DNA of 64,000 bases from Chamaea fasciata (Eukaryota > Chordata > Aves > Passeriformes > Sylviidae). The stretch is taken from NCBI GenBank assembly GCA_029207755.1, contig JARCOQ010000005.1, positions 54,339,563 to 54,403,562 on the forward strand, written 5' to 3'. Shown piece by piece: positions 1 to 12,400 of the stretch (the first letter of the stretch is position 1; each line of letters opens with the position of its first letter). Position numbers and translations under genes: made by a program. The notes under the pieces are model-generated. The model searched no databases, was not told the origin of the DNA, and worked only from the letters and a program-made list of their open reading frames with translations.

Positions 1-342
1 GATAATTTGAAACAATAATGTCTTAAATTCTCCCAGAGATTCTAAATTATCCTGCTCCAAGTTTTGGTAGCAGAAAACAGAGAAGAGATCAGAAAAGGCC
101 ATGGGTCACAATTCCTTGAGCACATTTTTCTTTCTCTGTTGAATCACCAGCACAGTGATGTGCTCTGCCAGGCATGAGACTGACATTAATTGTAATGGTA
201 TCTCACAATGCTATTGCTCAACCTAAAAAATGTTATACATGTAATACAATAAAAGTGAAACTGAAGCAACCCTCTCATCATCACATATCCCTCGTCCCTA
301 TCTTTACTTAAAAGCCTAATGATGATGTTATGCATTTATTAC
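1..342 (-). other. BMAL2: Start of BMAL2 intron 14
   Basis: Follows the GTAATA donor. No recognisable C-terminal BMAL2 exon is present; the next exon is expected beyond the window edge. Confidence 0.75.
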
Positions 343-451
343 CTTTGTAATTCTAATATTTCATTCGCAATTTCGGTTCCTATACTTCCAGCACCAAGAA
401 CTGTTCCAGAGGACATTCCAGGTACACTTACTAAAGACTGTTTCACAGCAT
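343..451 (-). CDS. BMAL2: BMAL2 coding exon 14 (last one in window)
   Basis: Encodes residues 490-525 and two bases of R526: [19 protein letters not shown], then [16 protein letters not shown]. This is the conserved C-terminal block of BMAL1/2. Acceptor is tatctccag| and donor AG|GTAATA at 342-341. The remaining C-terminal exon(s) are outside the window; bases 1-342 hold no recognisable continuation. Confidence 0.96.
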
Positions 452-3400
452 CTGGAGATAAAAAAACAAAGCCCAAACAAAACCTTGAACACAGAGCAGT
501 TTCAGTGCAGAGCAAGGATTTATTTTAAAGCAGCTTTTGTTCTAGATATATACACTATGTAAGTATATATCTTCATATATATATATTCAGAAATTATATT
601 CATTTAAATACTGATTCATGGCAGAGGGTGTTGCAAGACAAAGTGAATAATCTGTTTGTGAACATTGTTGTTCCCCAGTAGTGAAATATATTTAATCACT
701 GCCACCTCCACTGTCTCTCACAGACATTGCAAAGAACATGAGTTTAAAAAACCCCTTGGATTTCTCACCAACTGAAATGAGTTAATGAAAGAACATTTTG
801 AAAAGCAAATATAAAGCCTTGACAGCAAGATGATAGAACAGCATGCAGAAAGCAGAATCTATACATAGCAGAAAAACAGTAACAGAATGTGTTCTGTATC
901 AGTATTGCCCTGTATATTATAGATAAACTCAGCATGATCTGTTCAGTAAACTGGGCAAAATATGAAAGGTCTGTGACAGAAGCACAATATCCTACCAACC
1001 AAATCCCCAGTTCTAACAGAAGCTGCTGGAAATTATAAGTAGGTTATATACACTTCTTTTTAGAGTTCTGTGAATTATATCAATTAGGGCTCTGTAAGTA
1101 ACTAGACACTGAAAAGAAGTAGCTCAAAAAAAAAAATACTAATTCTTCCTTGCACACAACCTAGAATTAAAAAATCCTTGGACTGGATAAATCTAAACTG
1201 ACTGATCAGGAGATGCAGCTGTGATAACAGTAAGAAGTGATACTTGCCTTCTGCAGGTTGGGAACTGTAGAGGACCTCTTCTTCAGCTGATTCCTTATGA
1301 CCTCTGAGATTTAAAGAAATTTTAAAAAATCCAAAACAAACCTCAAAAAGTCAGCAGGTTTTTTTCCTAAGAGCAAAATCCAGCACATGCTTAATTTTGT
1401 TAATACTTTACACAGAATCAAAGCTAACATCCTCAAACAAGGGAAATACAAGATATTCCTCACACATTTCCATGTTCAATTCTTTGTAATGTTTCTGAGC
1501 AGTGGGTGAAATACTAATCTCCACTTACTCTCCAAGTGAAAAAGCAAGCCAGTAGGATTGTCTGTGTTCTATGACAAGGGAATAGGGCTGTCATTTTTAG
1601 TGTTAGGAGGGAAACAGGAACAAGGACAGGTCAGTGGCTGCCTCCTGTCAGGAGCTGTTGTCCTCCTCCCCTCCTGCAGACAGCTGCAAATGCCCACATC
1701 TGCAGGGCAGGCAAAAAAGTGTCCTTGGGTACAGCACAGACTGTTCTGAACTGCTCTTCTCTGTCTTCTTGGGCAAAAACGGACACGAGCAAAAGAGGTG
1801 GGTGGTGTTGACTTAAGGCATGAAGCAGACAGAGAATGGGCAAAAGGCCCCCTCGAGAACTTTGTTTAATGAAAATAAAATCCCCTCTGTCCCCGCTCAA
1901 AATCCCAGTCATCGGCAAAGATCCTCAGCAGCACTGGAACAATCCCAATTACAGCTCCATTGCAAGGGGCAGAGAATGAAAAAGAACTACAAATAAAAAG
2001 AATTAAACACATGCATTTACTGTCCCCTAGGTTACATCCTGGCAATCAGTTTGGAGAGGATCTTTCTGTCCTGCCTTGCATTTCCACCATTTATCAATTG
2101 TGCTTCTCCACCTTCTGACACCTGGGGATAGGGCAGTGCTTGGAACTGGGTCAACTGACACACAGAGGGTTGTAAAGACCAGAAGGAAAAGCAGAATTAA
2201 CTTGACAGTTCCATTTATTCAAATCTACTTTTCTTAAAGATCCTTCCCTTCTTTGTTTAACAAGAAACCCTTTCCAAATGGGAAACAACAGTTTTCAGAG
2301 TCAAATCCACAACTTAGGCCTGAAACAAAAATAGCTGGTAAATGCCAAAAGGATGTTTGTCCAGGTTGTTCAGCCCCTTTTTTGTGCAGGGTTGATGTTT
2401 TCTAGCCTTGTTCTGCTTTCTAAGCAGGTTATTTTCTGTTGGTGCTAACTGTAATTATGACAAAAAATAGATGGAGAGTCATATAAATTACTTACAATAC
2501 CACAGTGTTGTTTGATACAATGTACTCCAGCTCTTTGGTCCAAGGATTCATGAAACTAAACCACTGGCTCTTTAAAGTAACAAAAGTCCCATCTTTCGCT
2601 CTAAATTTGTAGGAATTTGTAAATACTTTTTCTTTATTCTGCAACACTAGATAAGAAAAGGAAAGTTATAATCACCATATTTAAGCTTAGAAAGGTAAAG
2701 TTAGAAACAATAAATCTGTTTTATAGCATCATAAAATCAAAATGTTTCTGTTGGCCAAACATAGAATAACATGCCAGAACAAACTGGGATCTGTTCTAAA
2801 ATCAAATTATATCGTTTCAGCAGGGCCATAAATCTTAGATTAGAAAGCAAATACTAAGTTTCTGCAAACCACCAGGAGACTCACGACTTGGTGAGCTTTA
2901 ACTACTCGTGTTTTTAATTATGTTATCAGACACATCTGCTCTTCAGGATTCCTTCCTCTTCCTTACAAAGAATGGAAGCAGAGGGTTTGACAGATGTGCT
3001 GACGTTACTCCCCCACAATTAAGGCCCTGCACCAGGAGCCAAGAGAACACAAGCTCCTCCCTGATTTTATTACAAGCCTTACGCAGGCTTGACTTAACAC
3101 AGACACCACAAAGGGCAATGCTGAGGTTGGGTAGTTTTGGTTTGTAGTGTTTTCCCTTGCAGTTACACATAGCTGTTAAGTAGTCTGGAAGGACCAACTA
3201 TTTTGTACCTTCTTTGTGTTTTTCAGCTAGGTGATTGTGATCATCTTGATGGCAGTACTCATAACAAGAAGTTCCTAGAAGCTCTTGTGGCAGATACCCT
3301 AAAATTGCTGTTGCGCTGTTAGAAATAAAAACGTGAACTACAGCGGATTCAAAGCTGTTTTCTTCAGTTTCAGATAAAGCAGAACATTAATATTTAAACA

Positions 3401-6400
3401 AACAGATGCCTGTGTTTGTGTTTGGGGAAAAAAATATAGCATTAGTACTGCTCTAAAACAACAGGAAATGTTTTTCACAGCAAATTATCCCTTTGCAATG
3501 AATGACAATTCAAAGGTAAAGCAAGCGTTTAAACTCGCACACCACATGTACATACAAAATAATTCTGTTTATTGGCTTTCCCTTAGCCAGTCACAGTACT
3601 GGTCACATCTAAGAGTCAATAAAAAGCTCAGCAGTTGAATTTTGCTCTTCCACTAAAAGGAATTTGTTTTAAACCGACAATTTTAGTTGAAGAAAAAGAA
3701 GACTGAAAGCAGTAACATTTCCAGTGACAATGAAATTCAAAATGCAAACTGGTAACTAGGTCTCTACAATAAATAGCAGAAAGTACAGAAAATGGGAACT
3801 TAGTTCTCACTTCTAATGGAAAAATTCGGTACTTCATTCAGATAGAATGTATTTGTTACAAATGGTAAGACTCTCAGAAGTAACAACTTTTGGTTAAATG
3901 TTTATTACTTCAGTCATGTGCAGAGCTACGAAGCTCTAACTTGAGATTTTTCTTTATTAATAAATGAGTCCATTTGCTATAGGACTATACACTTCTATAC
4001 ATTATGTACTATTTGACAAAAAACAAAGCCCAAGTACACATAGTTTAAGAATTAACTGCTTCTTGTGTAGAGCAGAAAAACATTCTGAAAATCAGAATTT
4101 TTGAGATTTCTCAAAAGATTCTCAAAAACGAAGAATTTAAATTAGATTTTCTACCCTGCTGGAGAAATTACAGTTTTGACAGAGTATCAGAAAATGGAAG
4201 CAGTTGTGTCATTTCTCTTCATTAAAGAATAAAACGCTTACCGCTGATCTACATAAACAAATTTTCCATCCATGGCAAATCGTGTAACAAATTCTGTTGC
4301 TTTGACTTTTATCTCTCCACTCTTTTGTGGAACAATGTAAGGGTGTAACCTCCCAATTGCAACAAGACAGTTAAAGTTACTACTGTCCTTTTCTACATCA
4401 TTTTCCTCTTCTACTCCCACCTCATTAGGAGGCCAGTTCTTCAAATACCCAGTACAGTGAATGGTGCAGTATTTTCTGTGATCTAACAGAAAGAAATAAG
4501 AAGTAGTTATTGTTCAAAGAGTAAACCAAACTACTTATTTTACTCTGTTGGCCGTGAGGCCAGCAACTGTATTTCATGCTTACCTACACCAAGTGTACAA
4601 AGCTGTAGATTATTTTACAGAGTATTTTTCAATTAATTCAATGCTATTCAGTTCTAATCAATTTGGGCTTACCTGCAGAGAGAGCTTCTAACCCTAGGTA
4701 AGATTTAGGAAGATGCATTATGGGTGTTGGCAGTTCAAACACAAGTTAGAAAAGAAAGCAATAACCCACAGATCACTTTGGTTTTACATGGTTTCAGATG
4801 GATTGTGAATTAAAATTAACCTGAGGCTCTCTGTAGCTTCCAAATAAATTTACCTTTAGTGAGCACAGTGATCTGAACATATGCTCACTGCAGTTGTTGA
4901 AAGAATCAGTCAAGAACAACCCAAAGGAATCCAGCTTATTTTCTATTTATCTCAGGTTTCTTAAGTTTTATGGGAATACATACAGTTTAAATATCTAAAA
5001 TTCTGGAATACACTGTCATTCATCCCTTTTTCTCTCTAAATAACATGCAAACACCCTCATAAGCCTAAGTTTGACATTATGTGTCCTACAATAGCTATCT
5101 TTCCAAAAAAATGCCAAAGCATTCTTGACACCTCTGTGCTGAATAGGATGCTTTCCATAGCTTTGATTTTCCTCTCTATCACAAAAAACAGAGATCAACT
5201 CTGCAAAATGAGAAACTGAGTTATCCCACTGTGATTTTGTCACAGTTGCTCAGGTGCCTTCCCTCAAAACTGCTTTCCCAAGAAACACTGACAGAAGGTA
5301 AATTCTTGTCTCACTGAGTTATCGGACGCATCAAGGGATACCAAATTCTATTTACTTACTTTCATGGGCCTCTTAAAATTTGTGGTGTATCTCAACAGTA
5401 ACAGGTTACAGTGAAAAACAGAACTTGAAGGATTTTTTCAGGATCAAACTATTTCAGTACACCTTTGCAAAAATCAATACTAAGGTATTAAAACACAAGC
5501 TGGAAATTGCATTTTAAAATTGAAATTGAAATTTTCACTAGAAACTTGACAAGATTATACTGCTCTACGGGCATAGCAAAAATGAACTAAAGTAAAATTA
5601 CTGGGAAAATGAATGGAATTACACTGATAAATTAACTTTACTATGAAAAGGGGGAAAAAAGGAAAATTCATACTTATAAATACACACAACAAAAAAGTAA
5701 ATCAGAAAATAAAGTTGGTTTACTTGCTTTTTTCCCTTCAAAATAGCAGAGTTTGCAGGCCTTAGTCATTCAGTTATCTTCAAGACATAAGTTATTTAGT
5801 TTCATTCTTCTGATCTGCTCCAGTTCTTTCAAATATTTCCCTGAGACGTCTCAAATTTGACCACAACAGAGCACATGCTCCTATAGAGCCCCTGTACCTC
5901 AGGTTCCTGTTCCTCCCTCCCTCTTTCCAGGAGGGCACCAGGAGGAGAAAGAGTACAATTAGACTGTTTTTCAAAAGGTGTCCCTGGTTGGTATTTACAC
6001 TACCAACAGCTACGTGGTGAGATCAGTTGGAAATAAAAAGTCATTAGTGACTGAGAATTTAAACAAGTTTCGAGAGAGAAAGCCCCCACTTCATCTCCAC
6101 TCTTTGAATACCTTTCTTCTTTGGGTTGGGCAAACACTCCTTCTCCTCTTTGACTGTGGTCCTGCTACACTTTATCCGACAGAAGAAGGAACGTCGAGCA
6201 CCAGAGTTCAGCCGAGCTGGTCCAGCTTGGAAATCTGTGTGTACTTGCAAGCCAGCTTACAAAGATTTAGTAAAGTAGTTTAAAAAACCAAAGTCTAGCA
6301 ATAAAACTTCAGAAAACAAGATGTTTTCTGCATTTACCTCCCAGTACGTTGTCCTTACTGTTTAGCTGCCTAAATTCTGTCCTTACAATTAAAAAAGCCT

Positions 6401-9400
6401 AATAAATTAAAGAGGGCAAAGAAAACACGATTGACAGATTCCAAAATTAGAAAGAACTACTCAACTACTTTTAAACCCTTCTTGATATTCTTAATAGAAT
6501 TTTACTACCAATGCTTTACAAACTTTCACCTTCTATTTGGTACAAGGAAGAACTGCAAAGATGCTTGTAAAAGCCAGTTATAAAATAGGCATTAGCTGCA
6601 TAGTACAAAATGCTTTCCTTATCAGAAACAACTGCAAACTAAAGAAGATTTGGTTACATTGGGATTGACACTTAGCATTTTCAGAGGAGACAGTGATTCT
6701 TGATATTGAAGTATTTTATCCCATGTTCGACTACATCAGGTCTTTTGTATTGACAAGATCTAGCAAATACAAGAAAAAAAAGTAGTATGCTGGTAGGAAG
6801 AATGTCAGATCACATCTTGGTAAATGCTTAACAGTGACTTCATTAATCTAACAGAATTTCAGTAATTCTTATGATCTAAAATCCAGTCTTTTCTGGGCTA
6901 GCTTGTCAACTCTGAATGCATTTTAAGCAGCAGATACGCATTCAGATGTTTGTTTCATAGAAATACCTCAAGTTTGTACATCCATACAAACACCTGAATG
7001 CATCCTGACTAATAATTACATTTATTAACATCTCTTCAAAAAATCTGAGCATGTCCAGCTCTGACTTACTTTTGCCATCCACAAGCTTCTCCCTAGGTGA
7101 GATGTCTGATGAAGAAAGCTGCTCCTTAACTTTTGCAACATCTTTTGGATGTAAGTAATCAAATAAACTTTGTCCAATTAAACTGGCCTATTAAAAAACA
7201 AACAACAAAACCCAAAAGCGATGAGAACCACACCATTTTGGAACAGGACCCCACACATTACTTATCTCAGGAAAACAACTGTCTACACCCCTAAAAAGAA
7301 GTCAATACCACAGTTAGTCTAAACATCAATATTTCATTTTACATTTCATTTGTCACTGTTTAATACAGTTTTTTATTTAAAAGGGTAGTAAAAACATAGT
7401 TTGATACTTCCCACTGAAAAACAGCAGATCTAACTGGAGATTAAACAAGTTCTGTATAACTAAATACTTTATTTATGTAAATCATACAATTCTTGGTCCT
7501 AGCCAAAGCAGGCTATGCACAAAGTAACTCCACTCTCAGATTATTGGGGAAGGAGGGAAGAAATAAGAAGGAGGATGAAATATTCAACTACCTAATGACT
7601 CTGAGCTCTAATTTGGTTGGACAAACTGGCACCACTGAGCCAAGAGAAGGCTGGAAGCAGGGCTCAGCTCACCACAGCACTCCTTAGCAGAGGATATTTA
7701 CAGGGATGTCTCCAGCTGGGATGCCTTCTACCTGCTCACTCTGTTCATCCCAAGTAACTGACATGCTGCACCACTTTCTTTTGGAACAGGAAGGAATCCT
7801 CACAGAAGTGGGCTGGTTTAGGTTTTCCACTGCTTACCTTCAGCATAGCAGCCAAATCAAAGGACAGAAAGGAGCTGTGTTGACAAGCTCTACTCTAAAC
7901 CCAAACTCAGGATAAACACCCAGTCTCCTGCCTTTTCCCAGTCTCCATTTAATCCTAATGCAATGGGAAAATGCTGAGTGCTGCTGAGATAGCCTAACAG
8001 CAGCCTTGCCAAAAAATACAGGAGTAACAAACCAGATTAAGCTGCAGCATGGGATTCAGAACCTAGAACAACTCCCAAATAAGCTAATAAATCCATGGCT
8101 TTTATTAAAGTCAATCATGTCCTCTAAATTTCCTTGTCCAGAATAGAGGACATTGTAAGGGTCTGGAAGGAGGTATGTCTAACATGAGTGACTCTAGAAA
8201 GCACTTTTAGCTCTTGAAAAAAATCAGTGTAGAAATTAAAAAAAAAAAAAAAAAAAAAAAAGCAGCAAACTCTGCTTTATGCTTATTTCCCTAGGATGAT
8301 TCATTTCCCTTTAACTAAAAAAGATAGTTTTGTACTTAAAAAACAAACAAACAAAAAAAAAAGCCCAAAAAAGAGATAAAAATAAATCTATGAAAGAGTC
8401 CAGACTGGTTATCTGTACATTTATAAAGAAAATTAAGATAGCACAAATGGTTTCAAAGTTACAAAAGTAGACAGATGGCAGCACTAACTGTTTTAGCCTC
8501 TGTTTGTGAAACAGAAGTCATTGATACAAGAACAAATTATCATCCCTTGATTATTTGTGGTAATTGCCCATCATATTAAACACCAGCTAATGGAAGGTAT
8601 TTCTATTTTTCCAATTTCCTTTGTTCTACAGGCTAAGATGGGTCCCATTCAGTTTCTTTCAGGTTAAGGGTACACACTCGGATATTTATTGTGGATGATG
8701 TGTTACATGGTGCATCCGAGCATAAAGGCATCACCAAGGAAAGCTTTAATTAACTTCCACTCCTGAACTACGCATTTTCCTTGGCCTAAAAAACCACCCA
8801 AAATCACTTCACTATGCGAAAGAAAATCTCTTGCACACAGAAATTAGGACATCTTCAAATTATCCGTTCCTCTCAGACAGGCAGTTTTCTTAAGGATGAT
8901 CAGCTGAAATCTGGTGCTGTTCCTCAGGTCAGGAACAGTGATGTACTTTATTGCAGATTTTTTTCTTACAGGATATCCAGCTTTACTCTGAATAAGATTA
9001 AATCAAAGAAATTCCAAGAAATGATACACAAGGACTGGTTTGATGTAACACAGAATAAAATATAAAAGTTTTAAAATTCCTAAGAAAATGCAAGATAAAA
9101 GCAAACAAGAAACAAGGATAACCACCTGATCATAATTAAGTATTTTGCAAACTGATTCGGAGACAAACAGAATTTTTCCTCTGTTGCATCCAACCACAAA
9201 CAGGAATCCATCTGCAGCCTGAAAATATAAAGATACTGTCTTTAAAAACACACAATTAAAATAAACTATGAATATTAATGACTACAAGGAAGCACACTTT
9301 TAAACTTGATTTTTAAAATTAAATACAAGCAAGCTGGAGAGGGACAAGAGGAAATGTCACACTGACAGAGAGAAGGTTTAGAATGAGGAAGAAATTGTTC

Positions 9401-12400
9401 CCTGTGAGGGTGGGGAGGCCCTGGCACAGGTTGCCCAGAGAAGCTGAGGCTGCCCCATCCCTGGCAGTATCCAAGGCTAGGCTGGATGGGGCTCTGAGCA
9501 AGCTGGGATAGTGGGAGGTGTCCCTGCCCACGGCAGGGGGTGGAATGAGATGAACTTCAAGGTCCCTTCCAAATCAGGCCATTCTGTGATTCTATAAAAC
9601 AAGCAATTAAGATTGCAAGGACCAAAGGAGGCCTTCAACCACACACAGCTGAAGTTACTTAAACACAGCTCTGGCAAAAGTCCAGCTAAAAAACAGCTTC
9701 TTTTGGGAGCCATTTACAGATCTTGGCAAAGCATTATTACAGCAAAGGAAAGAAAAAAAAAAAACCACAAACCTAGCTGTGAATGAAATGTGTGGGTTTA
9801 TGATGAAGTATTCAAACAAGAGGGAAGATTTTATTCCAGGTATTTTCTGCACCTTTTTCAAAGTACATCTTTAAAAATGTACATGAAGGAGAGCCACCAA
9901 CTGTGAGGATGTTCCTGCATAATTGGCAGCATTCTCTGCAGTTGCATGAAGATTTTAAGAATGGATGTATTAAACAGGCAGACTGTACACAGATTATTGT
10001 CCCTTCCAGGGCTGCTGCCTGCCACGCTCCCAAACCATTTCTGCACACCTTCATGAAAGCCTGAGTAGTGCACAGAGTTTAGAATCAGTACAACATAACG
10101 CTTGCCTGAAGGACAAGATGGAAGAAAAAGCACTGTCCAACCAAAAGCTTTAACAAGGACGTGATTCATCTGAGAGTTTCCTTCCACTTACCCTCAGGAT
10201 TAACTGTCGCAGTTCATCATCCTTCAGAAATGAAGGTTTATACCTGACTTCTGAGTAGGAGCTACTGGAACCTGGAAAATGGATGATTCACAGGGATCAT
10301 GGCAAAAGTTACATTTTAAATTCACTTTCAGCAGAGTTATACTTGTTACGTCTTTCAGAATTTTCCTCTATGACCCCAACAGCTGAATTTAAAAAATAAT
10401 TCAAAGTTCTAGAAATTCTAAAAATAAAATTAAAGCAAATCTCAAACATACACTGGTAATGAAAACAGACACATAACCAGGTTTTTTCTTGCCCTTTATT
10501 AACACAAACAAAGGAAACTTCTGTTCAGAGATCATTAATGTACTGCTAGAGAAATGGTATTATAAGAACTGAATTTTCTAGGAATATTTCATAGGTATAT
10601 ATCAGACCTCTTAACTAAACTCTCTGCCGAAACAGAATTAATTCCAATATTATCAATTATCTTTTGAATTAATAATGTTTCATTAATACTATAAAGCCAA
10701 CAATCAAAAAACCCAGACTATTGTAGTTAAATCAAATGTCTCACTAAATATAGTGAGACTGACTCAGTGCACGTACTGTTCTTGCACCCATGGCAAGTAC
10801 TCCATAAAACAATTTTTGTCCATTACATTTTTTTTCTTGTTACATTTATTGTAACAGTTGAACATTCCAGTCAATTTATCATTCACTATAACTCCACATA
10901 GCACCTAGTATTCTCTTTAACCATTTGTTTTGAGGTAAATACAACTGTGCTGGGTGAAGTCCAGTTTACACATCCTGTTGTTAAAATACAAATGCTTGAG
11001 CAGAAGATTCCTTGTTTAAATTGCAAGTGCAGTTACTGTCCTGCTGTTTGTCACATTATCTCTTCATGCAAAACTCTCAGTCTGCTTGGACCTTTAGAAA
11101 ACCTTCAAAACCCTTTACACATGAGCTATTCTATGATTCTATTACTGTCAAGGTAGCGACATAATTGAACTTCTACACTTCTTTGACCCAAAACTAACTG
11201 GGTTCTCATTAGACCTGCTTATTAATAATCAGTGGGTTTTGCAATGCAGAGGGTCTTTGATCTTTGCTTAGAATGGACCGAATTATTGTTCTCAAACAGT
11301 GGTGCCAAAACCCCCAAATACTGTGTGCAGCTGATAGACTCTGCAATATGCAACTTGTATTTGGATATATTTGGGGGGGGGGGGGGGGGGAGGAAAAAAA
11401 AATCCCCACATCTAGCAATAGCAAAAGGAGAGCAAAGATTATTTCCTGGGTTGATCCCCACACTAAACCATTCCCTAACATCCATCCTTTGCTTGCTGAC
11501 TGCGGCTATCAGAAGTTTCTCTTTCTTGCTACTCTCCACCATGTCAGGGGTTTTAAAACTTTAATCTAATCAAACTCATTGACCATTTTGTTAAAGTATG
11601 TTCTGTCTTGCAACTTTCCTTTTGACTCCTGTACTTCCTAAAAAGAATCAAGGAGTGACCCAAGAGCAAGGCATGCCCCGAGCAGACAGAAAATATTGGA
11701 CACTGAAGGGTGTTTTTTTTCTGCTATACTAAGCAAAAATTTAAAAATAAGTTCTGACAGCTACAGATATGTACATTTAAATGAGGAGCAGACTCAGAAC
11801 TAAACACAGTAAGGAAATGTAAAATAAAATACTCTTGATTTAAAATCCAGGAAGATACATACTATAACTCCTACTGAATAAGGATTTACAGGATGATGTT
11901 CCCTAAACTCACCTTTTAAAGACTTCAGGTGCTGCACAGCCATCCGTAGCACTGTGAGTTTGTCCAGCTTTCGGGCCATGGGATTGCACTGTGGTATCAT
12001 GGCAGACAACTCCTCTATCAAATTATTCATTTTGTCTCTTCTTCTTTTCTCTGTTTGACTGTGAGCCTCTCTAAGAAGAAAAAATATTTTTAAAGAGTGA
12101 TGTAGAACACATGATTTTCTCCATAATATTCAATTCCATTTTGGGAATGGAACTATCACCAGTACTACTGCATTGAAACAGTTTTTCATATGCTACTTGT
12201 ATTGGACAACTGAATTGGATTCACTTCAACAAAGATGAAAAGGTCCCAATAATGATGTGAAATACTGAAGAGAAGAGATATCTCAAGCAACAATTTGATT
12301 ACATTTGGCAGGAACAAGAGGTTATGAGGACTTAAAAAAGTTAAACCCTTCTTGTGACCCTTGCCATGCAAGTGATGACTTGGACACCCCAGTGTATCCC

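Larger units (their letters stand above)
452..11912 (-). other. BMAL2: BMAL2 introns 5-13 (between listed exons)
   Basis: Introns of 0.6-1.9 kb: 11912-10272 (G18 tract, possible CR1 tail), 10191-9219 (CR1), 9125-7188 (A24), 7069-6256, 6111-4483, 4241-3316, 3208-2647, 2495-1304 and 1247-452. All are GT-AG except the last, which is GC-AG. No further features seen in the unlisted parts. Confidence 0.8.

Noticed and set aside
190..222. Possible extra BMAL2 exon after 343: a tttttag acceptor at 223 would join in frame
   Set aside because: It gives only about 11 unrelated residues and then a stop, with no similarity to the conserved BMAL2 C-terminus, and the intron would be only about 120 nt.
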